A DNA stretch of 64,000 nucleotides from Paenibacillus sp. (GCF_031177825.1 NZ_JAPSKE010000013.1:62001-126000), one strand, 5' to 3'; shown: positions 8,700-18,694, numbered from the stretch's first letter. The notes: generated from the sequence alone by a model not told the origin. Numbers and translations: made by a program.

Positions 8700-10142
8700 T
8701 TGATTGGGTACGCCAATTCCGCCGGAACCGGATATGCGGACCGCTTGTCCGCCATATACCGCAAAATGTTACTTCACCCGACCTATCGCCTGCTCCTCTT
8801 GTTATCGGGAGCGCCGGTCACGGTCCTTGTGTACGCGATGCACCTGCTTCGCAGGTCCAAATCCGAATACGCTCGTCGCGCTTCGGAAACCAGAGCCCTG
8901 CTGCTGCAATCCGGCTTGCGGGAAACTTTATTCGAGGAAGCCGGGGAGCAGCTGCGCAGGAAGCACCGCTTCTTCGGTCAAGCCGCGGACGCGGAACGCC
9001 TCCGCCGCGAAGCCGAACGGATCGCGTCCAAGAAATTCGATGCCGCGGTGCGGGAACGCTTAGAGCTGCGGCAAGCGGAAGACGGCATGAACGAGGCGGG
9101 GCTGGACGAGACGTTCCGCCTGCTGCTCCGGCATCCCGCTTTCTTCGCGGTCTCGCTGGCGCTCGGCTTGCCGATGTATCTCCTGATGGGAATCTACGCC
9201 AACGCGTATTTGAAGTATGTCGCCGAACGTCTGATGATGGCCGTATTCGTCATTTTCGGGGTATCGTTCCTCGTCTTCACGATTCTCTACATTTCCCCGA
9301 TGAATCCGGCGGCCAACATCTTAGGGGAAACCGCGACGGCCGAACAGATCGCCAACTTCAATCGCATCTACGGGTTGGATCAACCGTATCTCGTGCAATT
9401 GTGGAATACGATCAAGGGCATCCTGACGTTCGACCTCGGCAACTCCTTCGCCGGGAACGAGAACGTGACCGCGTCGATCGCCAACAAATTTCCGGTGACG
9501 GTAACGCTGACGGCGATCTCGACGCTCATCGCGATCTTGATCGCGCTGCCGATCGGCATCGTCTCCGCGACGCGCCCGAATTCGTTCTTCGACTATACGT
9601 TCATGTTCATCGCGCTGCTCGGACTGTCGATTCCGAACTTCTGGCAAGGCTTGATCTTCATTTTGAATTTCTCGATCAAGCTGCACTGGCTGCCGGCGAC
9701 GTACAATCCGACGAACTGGCTGTCGGCGATCATGCCGATTGTCGTTCTCGGCACGGGGCTGACGGCGGCCGTCGCGCGGATGACGCGTTCGTCGACGCTC
9801 GAAGTCATTCACGAGGATTACATTATCACCGCCAAAGCGAAGGGGCTTTCGAACCGCAGCGTGTTATGGAAGCACGCCGTGGGCAACGCGCTCATTCCGA
9901 TCGTGACCGTCATCGGGCTCCAATTCGGAGGCATGCTGGGGGGCGCCGCCGTCACGGAGAAGGTGTTCAACATTAGCGGCATCGGTAGTTATATCGTGGA
10001 TAAGCAGTTCATCCCCGACATCCCCGCCATTATGGGGGGCGTCGTCTATACCGCGATCACGATTTCGGTCGTGAACGTACTCGTCGATTTGCTGTACGCC
10101 TTCTTCGATCCTAGAATTCGATCCAAGATGAAACAATACTAA
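8700..10142 (+). CDS. ABC permease, DppB/OppB type, with a long N-terminal extension
   Basis: A 480-residue inner-membrane permease. The last roughly 310 residues are a normal DppB-like BPD_transp_1 permease: YVAERLMMAVFVIFGVSFLVF marks the usual N-terminus, and the EAA-loop segment lies around ITAKAKGLSNRSVLWKHA. Ahead of it are about 170 extra residues with two added hydrophobic segments (about 30-48 and 145-170) separated by a highly charged, probably coiled-coil stretch of about 95 residues. Typical DppB proteins are about 310-335 residues. The start is TTG, chosen by the AAGGAG RBS 9 bp upstream. The next permease follows after 13 bp. Confidence 0.9.
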   Translation: MIGYANSAGTGYADRLSAIYRKMLLHPTYRLLLLLSGAPVTVLVYAMHLLRRSKSEYARRASETRALLLQSGLRETLFEEAGEQLRRKHRFFGQAADAERLRREAERIASKKFDAAVRERLELRQAEDGMNEAGLDETFRLLLRHPAFFAVSLALGLPMYLLMGIYANAYLKYVAERLMMAVFVIFGVSFLVFTILYISPMNPAANILGETATAEQIANFNRIYGLDQPYLVQLWNTIKGILTFDLGNSFAGNENVTASIANKFPVTVTLTAISTLIAILIALPIGIVSATRPNSFFDYTFMFIALLGLSIPNFWQGLIFILNFSIKLHWLPATYNPTNWLSAIMPIVVLGTGLTAAVARMTRSSTLEVIHEDYIITAKAKGLSNRSVLWKHAVGNALIPIVTVIGLQFGGMLGGAAVTEKVFNISGIGSYIVDKQFIPDIPAIMGGVVYTAITISVVNVLVDLLYAFFDPRIRSKMKQY

Positions 10143-10155
10143 AGCAGGTGCTGCC

Positions 10156-11664
10156 GTGATTCCGACTACACTAACCACGCATGAAATCCGGTTCAAGCTG
10201 AAGTCGAGCGCCGAATACGGTCAAGCGAGCTTCGCCGGCGTCGTCAGCTTGGCGTTGGCGCTCCTCTTCCTTCTGAACGCCTATCGCTTCGAGGACGGAA
10301 CGTTCCGGCCGGTCGCGCTCGCCGCGAGCGCCGCTTACTTCTTATTCGGCGGTCTGCAGCTTGCCGTATGGGGACTCATCCGGCGCGATCTGATTCGGTC
10401 CGGCGCCATTTCGAAGGCGACCCGTTCGCTTGCGTACGCGCTTATGCTGAGCCTTCTCTCGGGCAACGTCTTCGTCGCCGCCGCCGCGTTCCAATTGGCG
10501 AAGCGCGAGAAAACCGCGGTTTACACGCTTGCCGTATATACGCTGCTGACGACCTTGCTCGTCTTCGCCGTGACGGCGCTCAACCTATTCAAGCCGTACG
10601 TGGCCAACACGTTCCTGTTGGGGATGTTTCTCCTGATCGTCTCGGCCGCGATTCAACTCGTCGCCTTGCTGCTCGTGGCGAAATTCGGAGGCCCTGCCTC
10701 GCTTCCCCGCTGGATGGGCATCGTCGCCGTCGTACTGATCCTGACGGCCGCGTCCGGCAACTTGTTCGCGCTATTCCTCGGGCTTCTGTTGCTCGCGCGG
10801 CTTCGGGACGAGGGCTTCTCCTCCGGATCGAAGCTGGGAGAAGTCGTCGATCGGCTGTCTCGCAGCTCGACATCGATGCTGGGGCTGTTGTTCATCCTGT
10901 TTCTGCTGACGATGTCGATCACAAGCTATCTCACGTTCGATTACGGCCTGGCGGTCGAGAACGACTACGGGAACATTCTGCAGCCGGTCAGCTTGGCGTA
11001 TCCGTTCGGCACCGACAATTTCGGCAGAGACTTGTTCTCGCGCATCGTCTTCGGCGCGAGGATCTCGCTCGCGGTGGGACTCGCCTCCACGCTCATCCCT
11101 CTCGTGATCGGAGGGCTGCTCGGCGCCGTCTCGGGATACTACGGCCGCCATACGGACAACGTCATCATGCGGGCGCTCGATATTTTATACGCGATTCCCG
11201 GCATTCTTTTGGCCATCGCCATCATCGCGGCGTTCGGCGCCAGCACCGTCAATCTCATTTTGGCCCTTAGCGTCGGCGCGATCCCGACGTATGCCCGGAC
11301 GATGCGGGCGAACGTGCTGCTCGTCTCGACGCTGGAATACGTTCAGGCGGCGCGGGCGTTCGGCGTCGGCGATTTGACGATTCTCTTCAAGCATATTTTG
11401 CCCAATTCGATCGCCCCGATGATCGTGAAGTCGACGCTGACGATCGGCACCGCGGTCATCTCGACCAGCAGCTTAAGCTATCTGGGACTCGGCGTCGAGC
11501 CGCATATTCCGGAATGGGGCAACATTTTGAAGCTCGGCAGCGCCTATCTCGAGACGCACGCGTTTACAGCCGTCTACCCGGGGCTCGCGATCATATTGCT
11601 CGTGCTGTCGTTTAATTTTCTCGGCGACGGTTTGCGCGACGCGCTCGATCCGAAGCTGGACTAG
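10156..11664 (+). CDS. ABC permease, DppC/OppC type, with an extra N-terminal membrane domain
   Basis: A 502-residue permease. Residues from about 235 onward match DppC/OppC: the typical first helix (MLGLLFILFLLTMSI), the periplasmic FGTDNFGRDLFSRIVFGARIS block, and the EAA loop near VQAARAFGVGDLTILFKHILPN. The first roughly 235 residues are extra and contain about six hydrophobic helices linked by short charged loops. Ordinary DppC proteins have only a short tail there and are about 280-320 residues. The gene is coupled to the DppB-like permease (13-bp gap). The shared oddity of both permeases suggests a co-evolved variant transporter. Confidence 0.9.
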   Translation: MIPTTLTTHEIRFKLKSSAEYGQASFAGVVSLALALLFLLNAYRFEDGTFRPVALAASAAYFLFGGLQLAVWGLIRRDLIRSGAISKATRSLAYALMLSLLSGNVFVAAAAFQLAKREKTAVYTLAVYTLLTTLLVFAVTALNLFKPYVANTFLLGMFLLIVSAAIQLVALLLVAKFGGPASLPRWMGIVAVVLILTAASGNLFALFLGLLLLARLRDEGFSSGSKLGEVVDRLSRSSTSMLGLLFILFLLTMSITSYLTFDYGLAVENDYGNILQPVSLAYPFGTDNFGRDLFSRIVFGARISLAVGLASTLIPLVIGGLLGAVSGYYGRHTDNVIMRALDILYAIPGILLAIAIIAAFGASTVNLILALSVGAIPTYARTMRANVLLVSTLEYVQAARAFGVGDLTILFKHILPNSIAPMIVKSTLTIGTAVISTSSLSYLGLGVEPHIPEWGNILKLGSAYLETHAFTAVYPGLAIILLVLSFNFLGDGLRDALDPKLD

Positions 11665-11682
11665 CCGTCCGGTTTTACACAT

Positions 11683-11736
11683 TCGAAACCTCATTCATAT
11701 TCCATCGCTTCTACGTTACCAAACATGAGGTTCGAT
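11683..11736 (+). other. Intercistronic hairpin before the binding-protein gene
   Basis: AACCTCAT (11688-11695) pairs exactly with ATGAGGTT (11725-11732), and the stem extends imperfectly outward. There is no following T-run of terminator type until the AU-rich leader. It may protect or insulate the downstream binding-protein mRNA, which normally needs higher expression than the permeases. Confidence 0.5.
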
Positions 11737-11788
11737 GATTGAATGTGAGTTTAAATAAAATATATTTTTCCCATTGGAGGAGAAGGCA

Positions 11789-13621
11789 ATGAGAACCAAA
11801 GGCAAGTTTTCCGCGTTATTGCTGCTCAGCTTAACGATCGTGCTTGGCGCCTGCAACGTCACCACCAAAGACGAGGCGACGGAGACGCCCGAGCCCGCGC
11901 AAGAGACGGAAGCCGTCGTCGACGGCACTCCCGTCGATATCGAGCTTCTCGGCATGAGCTCGAACGAAGCCGATCTGAACATCGTGCGCGACCAGCTCGC
12001 GAAGAACGGCTTCAACGTCAAGCTGAACATCCAGCCGGACTACGGCAGCTTCAAGTCGCAGCAAGACGCCGGCAACTTCGACATCGCGTTGTCCGGCTGG
12101 ACGACGGTTACCGGCAACCCGGATTACGCGGTTCGCTCCTTGTTCAAGACCGGCGGCGACTACAGCATCCTCGCGGATGCGGAGATCGACGCGCTCATCG
12201 ATTCGGCTTCGAACCAGACGCCGGATCAGTATATCGAGACGTACAAGCAATTCGAGCAGCAGCTCGTGTTCGAGAAGGCCTATATCGCGCCGTTATACAA
12301 TTCCTTGAAGGCGCAAGCGTTCAATCAGGACGTCCTGAACAAGGACACCGTTCGCATTTCCAAGTCCCGTTCGCTCCCTTGGGAAGAAATCAGCTTCAAG
12401 GACGCTGCGAAGAACGGCACGGATGCGCTCCTGCTGCAATCGACGATGCCGACGTTGACGTCCCTCGATCCGATCAAAGGAAACGACGGATCCATCAACA
12501 TTATCAACACGAACCAGTACGTGCGTCTCGTCAACCTGACGGACGACGACAAGATCACGTCGGAAGGCTCCTTGTCCTTCAATCACGCGATCGCCGAAGG
12601 CAACTCGGACTACTATTTCATCTTGAGAGACGACATCAACTTCGCGGCGATCAAGGATAAGCTGGCCGTGGATACGGGCGAGCGCGTCGGCGCCGACGAC
12701 GTCATCTTCTCGCTCGAGCGCGCGCATAACAAAGATTCCGTACCGGACCACCGGACGTACACGCTTCACGAGCATATCCAAAGCGCCGAGCTCGTCACGG
12801 ACGTAGCGGCGTTGGAAGCGACGAAGGTTTCCGGCAGCGATCAAAGCGTGAAAGCCGCGCTGGAGCAAGGTCTCCCGGCGAACATCGCCGAGCTCGTCTC
12901 CGATAAGACGCAATCCGACAGCAAGTCCGGCAAATACCAAGTCGTGAAAGTAACGACGACGAAACCTTTCCCGCAAGTGTTGAACTACTTGGCGCACCAA
13001 TCCGCGGGCATCGTATCGAAGAAGCAAGTCGAGAGCATCAACACATACGACGTCGCGACGTTCGACGTGAACAAAGACATTCCGTACGGCGACCAGAACA
13101 CCGTGACCGAAGGCGATAAGTACAACAACACGTTGTATACGAGCGGCCCGTACATCCTGTCGTACAAGAACGATTACGAAGCGGTCTTCTATAAAAACCC
13201 TGCTTACATGAAGGGCACGAAGCACGAACCGAAAATCAACAATATCAACGTCCGCTTCATTAAAGACGCAGACAGCTCCCTGTCCGCGCTCCGCAGCGGC
13301 GAAATCCATCTGTACTACGGCGTGTCCGAGACGAAATACGACGTCGTCCGCGGCGACAGCAAGCTGTTCCTGCAGACGATCCCGAGCAACGCCGTATCGT
13401 ATTTGCTGTTCAACACGGCGAACCGTCCGGTCGCGGAAAGCGCCGATTTGCGTAAAGCCGTCCTCTACTCCATCAATCAGGATGAGATTCTCGCATTCTA
13501 TAACGGCAATAAATTCAAGGCCGTGTCGACGCTCAGCCCGATGGTGAAGACGGGGCTGGAGCTTACCGCCGATCCGGCGAAAGTGAAAGAGTTCTTGAAC
13601 GCATACAAAGCCGGCAAATAA
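11789..13621 (+). CDS. Family 5 solute-binding lipoprotein with apparently circularly permuted domain order
   Basis: A 610-residue lipoprotein from ATG 11789; the GGAGG at 11776-11780 places the start there rather than at the in-frame TTG 11774, which lies inside the RBS. The signal peptide ends in a lipobox with Cys22. After an acidic linker, residues 45-185 look like the C-terminal lobe of SBP_bac_5 proteins (IVRDQLAKNGFNVKLN, FDIALSGW, then a D-LID-A...YKQFEQQL block). Residues 212-610 look like the N-terminal and middle parts (PTLTSLDPIKG, FILRDDINF, GADDVIFSLERA, TSGPYILS, ADLRKAVLYSINQDEIL) and end in DPAKVKEFLNAYKAGK, exactly where a normal family member would continue into the first block. 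It is the periplasm-side receptor of the adjacent importer. Confidence 0.88.
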   Translation: MRTKGKFSALLLLSLTIVLGACNVTTKDEATETPEPAQETEAVVDGTPVDIELLGMSSNEADLNIVRDQLAKNGFNVKLNIQPDYGSFKSQQDAGNFDIALSGWTTVTGNPDYAVRSLFKTGGDYSILADAEIDALIDSASNQTPDQYIETYKQFEQQLVFEKAYIAPLYNSLKAQAFNQDVLNKDTVRISKSRSLPWEEISFKDAAKNGTDALLLQSTMPTLTSLDPIKGNDGSINIINTNQYVRLVNLTDDDKITSEGSLSFNHAIAEGNSDYYFILRDDINFAAIKDKLAVDTGERVGADDVIFSLERAHNKDSVPDHRTYTLHEHIQSAELVTDVAALEATKVSGSDQSVKAALEQGLPANIAELVSDKTQSDSKSGKYQVVKVTTTKPFPQVLNYLAHQSAGIVSKKQVESINTYDVATFDVNKDIPYGDQNTVTEGDKYNNTLYTSGPYILSYKNDYEAVFYKNPAYMKGTKHEPKINNINVRFIKDADSSLSALRSGEIHLYYGVSETKYDVVRGDSKLFLQTIPSNAVSYLLFNTANRPVAESADLRKAVLYSINQDEILAFYNGNKFKAVSTLSPMVKTGLELTADPAKVKEFLNAYKAGK

Positions 13622-13640
13622 GCCCAACGACGAAAAAGGA

Positions 13641-13684
13641 GGCTGCCTTACGCCATGACACTGCGGCGAAGGCAGTCTCTTCTT
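13641..13684 (+). terminator. Terminator of the peptide-type importer operon
   Basis: A 9-bp stem, GGCTGCCTT (13641-13649) with AAGGCAGTC (13669-13677, one G-T pair), extends by further inner pairs and is followed by a T-rich stretch. It lies 20 bp after the binding-protein stop. Confidence 0.7.
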
Positions 13685-13724
13685 ATCCGACGCAACCTAC
13701 GAATCGAACAAGGAGTGTAAGACG

Positions 13725-14183
13725 ATGAACGAACCGCTTCACCCGGAAACTAAGCTGCCGCAATGGCATGCGCTCTTGCTGGAATCGCTGAAATCTTACG
13801 GTTGGTCGAACGAAGAACTCATTCGGAAAGTCCGGGAAGGCGATCTGCCCAAGGACGAAAGCAAATTTCAGTTCGACTACGCGGACCTCGTCGCGTACGC
13901 TCGAGAGCACGCCGATGCGCTCGAGGACGCGATTCGGCACGGCTACCGCGTGAAGTACAACACGCTTCGCGGCATCCATAGCTGGATCGCCGTCGCGCTC
14001 CGCCGAGACGCCGAGCTCGTGCTCGAGCCGGGCGGCGAAGCGGTCGTCGTTCCGCTGTCGGCGGAGGAAACCCGACGGGTGGAATCGATGCTTTCCGCCG
14101 GGTGGAAGCTGTCGGTCCCCGATCCGGCGCCGGACGCGAACGGAAGGGCGCTTATCAAGATCGAACCGATCCATCGAATCTGA
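13725..14183 (+). CDS. Hypothetical protein, 152 residues
   Basis: Family not recognised. The ATG has a good AAGGAG RBS about 9 bp upstream. The protein is soluble, with no signal peptide or membrane helix. It has an N-terminal helical half rich in Trp, Tyr and charged residues (for example QWHALLLESLKSYGWSNEELI) and a beta-rich C-terminal half containing the arginine pair of VALRRDAEL. It lies between two terminators, so it is transcribed on its own and has no operon partner that would suggest a role. Confidence 0.72.
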   Translation: MNEPLHPETKLPQWHALLLESLKSYGWSNEELIRKVREGDLPKDESKFQFDYADLVAYAREHADALEDAIRHGYRVKYNTLRGIHSWIAVALRRDAELVLEPGGEAVVVPLSAEETRRVESMLSAGWKLSVPDPAPDANGRALIKIEPIHRI

Positions 14184-14219
14184 AAAAAAGCAGGCACGCC
14201 GGCGGCGTGCCTGCTCTGC
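14184..14219. terminator. Bidirectional Rho-independent terminator
   Basis: A perfect 12-bp stem (14189-14200 with 14204-14215, loop GGC) is flanked by an A-run on the left. It separates the hypothetical gene from the convergent transketolase gene. Confidence 0.85.
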
Positions 14220-14220
14220 T

Positions 14221-16209
14221 TTATAGGGATTTCGCGATGCGAACGACATTGTCGACGGAGAAGCCGAAGGCTTCCATTACCGCCCCGCCGGGTCCCGAAG
14301 CGCCGAACGTATCGATCGATAACACGGCGCCGGCGGTTCCCGCGTACTTCTCCCACCCGAGGGAGATGCCGGCTTCGATCGTAACGCGCTTCTCGACCGC
14401 ATCGGGAAGAACGCTGCGCCTGTAGTCCGCCGATTGCCGATCGAACAGCTCCCGGCACGGCATGGCCACGACGCGGACGGAGACGCCTTCCTTCTCGAGC
14501 TCCGCCTTCGCGCCGACGGCCAAGGACACTTCCGAGCCGGTCGCGATCAGGATGAGCTCCGGCCTTTCGTTCGTCTCCGTCAGTACGTAGCCGCCCCTCT
14601 CGACGAACTCGCGATTTCCTCTCGTCGCTCCGAATACGGGCAAGTTTTGTCTGCTCAAAATGAGCGCGACCGGTCCTTCCTTCCGCTCGAGCGCATACGC
14701 CCAGGCGCTGGCCGTCTCGTTGGCGTCGGACGGACGAATGACCGTCAAGCCCGGGATCGTGCGCAGCGCGGCCAGATGCTCCACCGGCTCGTGCGTCGGG
14801 CCGTCCTCCCCGACCGCAATGGAATCATGGGTGAACACGTAGATGACTGGCAGCTTCTGCAGCGCGGCCAATCGGATGGACGGGCGCAAGTAGTCGCTGA
14901 AGACGAAGAACGTGCTGACGAACGGCTTAACGCCTCCGTGCAGCGCCATCCCGTTGCCCGCGGCGCCCATCGCATGCTCGCGCACGCCGAAGTAGACGTT
15001 GCGTCCGGCATAGGATTCGACCGCGTACGGGCGCTCGCCCTTCATGTCCGTCATCGTCGAATGCGACAGGTCCGCGCTGCCGCCGAAGAGAGACGGAACG
15101 ATGTTCAAGTAATGATTGATCGCTTCCCCGCTGGCGATCCGGGTCGAGATCGCCTTCGAAACGTCGAACGTAAGAATGTCCGAGGCCGCAATGGACGCGC
15201 TGCCCTCGATCGCCTCGGCGAGCTCGCGGCTCTCCGCGGGAAACTTCGCCGTATAGTCGGCGAACAGCCGGTTCCACGCTTGCTCCTTGGCCGCTCCCTC
15301 CTCCTTCAGCCGTTCGAAATACGCTCGGACTTCCTCCGGTACCGTAAACTCTTCTTCGTATGCCCAGCCGTACGTTTCCTTAGTCGCCTTCGCTTCTTCC
15401 TTGCCCAGCGGATTGCCGTGCACCTTGTTCGTGCCCTGCGCCTTGCTGCCGTACCCGATGATCGTGCGCACCTCGATGATCGTCGGCTGCGAATCGTTCC
15501 GCTTCGCCTCCCCGATCGCCGCCGAGATCGCTTCCGTATCGTTGCCGTCTTCCACGCGCAAGTAGTGCCAGTTCGCGGATTCCGCCCGTTTCCGAACGTC
15601 TTCGCCGAAGCTTAGGTTCAGCGCGCCGTCCAGCGAGATATCGTTGGAATCGTAAAGCACGATTAATTTCCCAAGCTTCATATGTCCCGCCATCGACATC
15701 GCTTCGTACGAGATGCCTTCCATCAAGCAGCCGTCTCCGACAAGCGCGTACGTATAATGATCGACGACCGGGAATCCGTCTCGATTGTACTTCGCGGCGA
15801 GATGCGCTTCGGCCATCGCCATCCCGACGGCCATCGCGACGCCTTGCCCCAGCGGACCCGTCGTCGCCTCGACACCGTCCGTGTGCCCGTATTCGGGATG
15901 TCCCGGCGTCCGGCTGTTCAGCTTGCGGAACGCCTTCAAGTCCTCGATCGACACGCGGTAGCCCGATAGGTGCAAGAGGCTGTACAAGAGCGCGGAGCCA
16001 TGTCCCGCCGACAAGACGAATCGATCCCGGTTAAACCACTTACTATTTCCCGGGTGATGATTCAGATGGTCGGACCAGAGCGCGAACGCCATCGGCGCCG
16101 CTCCCATCGGCAGCCCCGGGTGACCGGAATTCGCGGCATTGACCGCATCGATCGACAGCGTGCGGATCGTATCGACCGCGAGTCGGTTACTAGTTTGCGT
16201 ATGAGGCAT
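14221..16209 (-). CDS. tkt: Transketolase
   Basis: A 662-residue thiamine-diphosphate enzyme of normal length for the non-oxidative pentose phosphate pathway. Visible family blocks are [15 protein letters not shown] near the N-terminus, the ThDP/metal motif beginning [13 protein letters not shown] and closing with the Asn of DSNDISLDG, the catalytic-Glu region [10 protein letters not shown], and the [16 protein letters not shown] substrate/cofactor loop. The start is set by the AAGGAG RBS 7-12 bp upstream of ATG 16209; a longer frame to 16302 lies inside the upstream gene. Its first 20 bp overlap the end of zwf, so the two are very likely translationally coupled and together generate NADPH and pentose phosphates. 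Confidence 0.97.
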   Translation of the reverse strand: MPHTQTSNRLAVDTIRTLSIDAVNAANSGHPGLPMGAAPMAFALWSDHLNHHPGNSKWFNRDRFVLSAGHGSALLYSLLHLSGYRVSIEDLKAFRKLNSRTPGHPEYGHTDGVEATTGPLGQGVAMAVGMAMAEAHLAAKYNRDGFPVVDHYTYALVGDGCLMEGISYEAMSMAGHMKLGKLIVLYDSNDISLDGALNLSFGEDVRKRAESANWHYLRVEDGNDTEAISAAIGEAKRNDSQPTIIEVRTIIGYGSKAQGTNKVHGNPLGKEEAKATKETYGWAYEEEFTVPEEVRAYFERLKEEGAAKEQAWNRLFADYTAKFPAESRELAEAIEGSASIAASDILTFDVSKAISTRIASGEAINHYLNIVPSLFGGSADLSHSTMTDMKGERPYAVESYAGRNVYFGVREHAMGAAGNGMALHGGVKPFVSTFFVFSDYLRPSIRLAALQKLPVIYVFTHDSIAVGEDGPTHEPVEHLAALRTIPGLTVIRPSDANETASAWAYALERKEGPVALILSRQNLPVFGATRGNREFVERGGYVLTETNERPELILIATGSEVSLAVGAKAELEKEGVSVRVVAMPCRELFDRQSADYRRSVLPDAVEKRVTIEAGISLGWEKYAGTAGAVLSIDTFGASGPGGAVMEAFGFSVDNVVRIAKSL

Positions 16210-17707
16210 AGCGTTCTCCTTCTTTCGTTTCGGATGTTCGTTCCTCTCTGTCGTCCAGCCACCAGAAGTTTCCGTCCGCGGCGAGCAGCGCGTCGGATGC
16301 ATCGGGTCCGCACGAGCCTGCCTCGTAGTAATGCAGCGGAACGAGCTCCTCCTCGAATGCGTCCAGCACCGGTTGAACCCATCGCCAAGACAACTCGATT
16401 TCGTCCCAATGCGCGAAGTACGTCGCGTCCCCCTCGAGAGCGTCGCCGATCAAATTCTCGTACGACTCCGGCGAATCTTCGGGGTTCCGATGCAGCTCGA
16501 TCCGAACCGGCTTGAAGCCCCCGCTCGGGCCGTGCTCCGTCGCATTGAACTGAAGCGAGATGCCTTCGTTCGGCCCGATCTCGATGATCAGCAGGTTCGG
16601 CGCGACGCCGCCCTCGGACTTCGGTCGAAGCGGCTCCTTAAACTCGACCACGATTCTAGTCGACTTGTCTTTCATCCGCTTCCCCGTACGCAGGTAGAAC
16701 GGAACGCCCCGCCAAGCGTTGTTGTCGATGTGAAGCCGGGCGGCTACGAACGTTTCCGTCCGAGAGTCCGGCGCGATGCCCGGCTCCCGCGTATACCCGA
16801 CGACGTCCTGGCCGCCGACGCGGCCCGCCGCGTATTGACCGCGGACGACGCGAGCGCGAACGTCTTCCTTCTGGAGCAAATCCACCGCTTCCATTACATT
16901 CCTCTTCTTCCACCGGACCTCTTCCGGACCGCTGTCCTGCGACAGCTGGATCGCGGCCGTCATCAACAGCTGCAGCAGATGGTTTTGGAACATGTCCCGC
17001 AGCGCGCCGATATGATCGTAGTATCCGGCGCGCAAGCCGACGCCGTCCGCTTCGCCGGCCGATATTTGCACGTTGGCGATGTAGCGGTGAGACCATAACG
17101 CCTGGAGCACCGGATTGGCCTGCTGAAGCGCCTTCAGCTGCTGTACGACCGGCTTGCCGAGATAGTGATCGATGCGGTAAATTTCTTCTTCGGCGAACGC
17201 ATGGTTCAATACCCGATTCAGATCCCGCGCCGATTGCAGGTCATGACCGAACGGCTTCTCGATCACGAGCCGCTTCCACCCGCTCGCGGAGCCGAGTCCG
17301 CTGGATCGAACGTTGAGCGCGATCGTCTCGAAGTGCTCGGGGCCGACGGACAAATAAAACAATCGGTTCGGCGGAAGGCGCAGCGCCGCTTCCCTGCGTT
17401 CGACGACGCTCAGCAGCTCCCGGTAGTCGCTCTCGCGGTCGATTTCCAGCACGTTGTACCGGAACATCCCCAAGAAATCGGTAAGACCCTGATCGATATC
17501 CTTCGGCTTGCGTCTGGAAAACTGTCGGACGGCTTGCTCGACGTTCGAACGAAAGACTTCGTCCGACCATTCTCTCCGGCCTAACCCGAACACGGAAAAT
17601 CCGTGCGGCAGCTTGCCGCCCAAGAACAAATTATAGAGGGCCGGATATATTTTCCGTTTGGCCAAATCGCCTGTCGCCCCGAACAAAATCATCGTCGTCG
17701 GTTCCAT
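16190..17707 (-). CDS. zwf: Glucose-6-phosphate 1-dehydrogenase
   Basis: A 505-residue enzyme that oxidises glucose-6-phosphate to 6-phosphogluconolactone with NADP. It has the Rossmann nucleotide motif [10 protein letters not shown] (10-19), EKPFG (150-154), and the family signature with the catalytic His, RIDHYLGK (178-185). The length is full. A GGAGGGGG RBS precedes ATG 17707. Downstream it overlaps tkt by 20 bp; upstream it diverges from a LysR regulator, which may control it. The gnd and pgl genes that often accompany it are not nearby. Confidence 0.97.
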   Translation of the reverse strand: MEPTTMILFGATGDLAKRKIYPALYNLFLGGKLPHGFSVFGLGRREWSDEVFRSNVEQAVRQFSRRKPKDIDQGLTDFLGMFRYNVLEIDRESDYRELLSVVERREAALRLPPNRLFYLSVGPEHFETIALNVRSSGLGSASGWKRLVIEKPFGHDLQSARDLNRVLNHAFAEEEIYRIDHYLGKPVVQQLKALQQANPVLQALWSHRYIANVQISAGEADGVGLRAGYYDHIGALRDMFQNHLLQLLMTAAIQLSQDSGPEEVRWKKRNVMEAVDLLQKEDVRARVVRGQYAAGRVGGQDVVGYTREPGIAPDSRTETFVAARLHIDNNAWRGVPFYLRTGKRMKDKSTRIVVEFKEPLRPKSEGGVAPNLLIIEIGPNEGISLQFNATEHGPSGGFKPVRIELHRNPEDSPESYENLIGDALEGDATYFAHWDEIELSWRWVQPVLDAFEEELVPLHYYEAGSCGPDASDALLAADGNFWWLDDREERTSETKEGERYASYAN

Positions 17708-17815
17708 CTTGCATCCCCCTCCAGACCGCTAGTTTCATTGTTGTGGTTCTACTATAATACAATTACCGGATATACAAGTAATGAATATATTTCAGAGGAG
17801 ATATAGACTACATCT
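17708..17815. promoter_or_regulatory. Divergent zwf / LysR promoter region
   Basis: The 108-bp spacer is AT-rich, with a TATAAT at 17753-17758 on the plus strand and an overlapping minus-strand TATAGT/TATTAT cluster. Sharing of one short region by a LysR gene and its divergent neighbour is the usual arrangement for LysR autoregulation and target control. No clear T-N11-A repeat could be singled out. Confidence 0.4.
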
Positions 17816-18694
17816 ATGGCGATCAATCACGAGCTGTACAAGGTGTTTTATTGGGCGGCTAAGACGGGGAGCTTGTCCCAAGCCGCCAAGGCGCTGTTCC
17901 TGACGCAGCCGAGCGTGAGCCATGCCATTAAGCAGCTGGAGCAAAGCTTCGGCGTCGCATTGTTTACCCGCACGTCGCAGGGGGTCGAGCTGACGCAAGA
18001 GGGAAGCGTGCTCTATTCGTATATCGAGCAGTCGCATATTCTTATCGCGTTGGCCGAGGAGAAGATGGCCGCGTTGAAAAATTTGGAGAGCGGCGAACTG
18101 CGCATCGGCGGGAGCGACTCGCTGTTCAAGCACTATTTGCTTCCGCACCTGGAACAATTCCACGAGCAGCATCCCGGCGTGAAGCTGCACCTGAACCACG
18201 GGACGACGCCGGAGGTCATCACGTTCTTGAAGGAAGGCCGGATCGACTTGGGGGTCGTCCGCATGCCGATCGTCGAGCCTCAGCTGGAAGTGAAGGAAAG
18301 CTTTCAATTGCAGGATTGCTTCGTGGCGGGAGCGCGGTACGCCGAATTAAGAGGCAAGACGCTGTCCTTACAGGAGCTGCTGCGGCATTCGATCATCCTG
18401 TTTTCGCGGAACAGCCGCGCGCGCATGGCGATTACGGAGTTGTTCCAGCACTATGGGTACTCGATCAAGCCGGAGATCGAGGTCGGCAGCGTCGACCTGC
18501 TCATCGAGTTCGCCCGGAGGGGGCTCGGGATTTCGTATGTAACGCGGGAGTTCGTATCGAAGGAGCTGGAGGAAGGGTCTCTGTTCGAAGTCCGTCTCGA
18601 CGTGCCGATCCCCCCGTCCCACGTAGGCATCATGACGATGCGGAACATGCCGCTTTCCCGCGCGGCAAGCGCGTTCATCGAATTGATTCGTTAA
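17816..18694 (+). CDS. LysR-family transcriptional regulator
   Basis: A 292-residue LysR regulator with an N-terminal winged helix-turn-helix (GSLSQAAKALFLTQPSVSHA, about residues 18-37) and a periplasmic-binding-fold effector domain from about residue 90. It is divergent from zwf-tkt and followed after 57 bp by a superoxide dismutase. A role in adjusting NADPH supply and oxidative defence is therefore plausible but inferred from position only. The RBS (GAGGAG) is unusually far from the ATG, about 14 bp, yet the protein start is the normal LysR start. Confidence 0.93.
   Translation: MAINHELYKVFYWAAKTGSLSQAAKALFLTQPSVSHAIKQLEQSFGVALFTRTSQGVELTQEGSVLYSYIEQSHILIALAEEKMAALKNLESGELRIGGSDSLFKHYLLPHLEQFHEQHPGVKLHLNHGTTPEVITFLKEGRIDLGVVRMPIVEPQLEVKESFQLQDCFVAGARYAELRGKTLSLQELLRHSIILFSRNSRARMAITELFQHYGYSIKPEIEVGSVDLLIEFARRGLGISYVTREFVSKELEEGSLFEVRLDVPIPPSHVGIMTMRNMPLSRAASAFIELIR

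Noticed and set aside
11774..11788. TTG start for the permuted binding protein
   Set aside because: The TTG is part of the GGAGG ribosome-binding site for ATG 11789.
16210..16302. N-terminal extension of transketolase
   Set aside because: It lies within zwf coding sequence, and the AAGGAG RBS before ATG 16209 gives the standard protein length.
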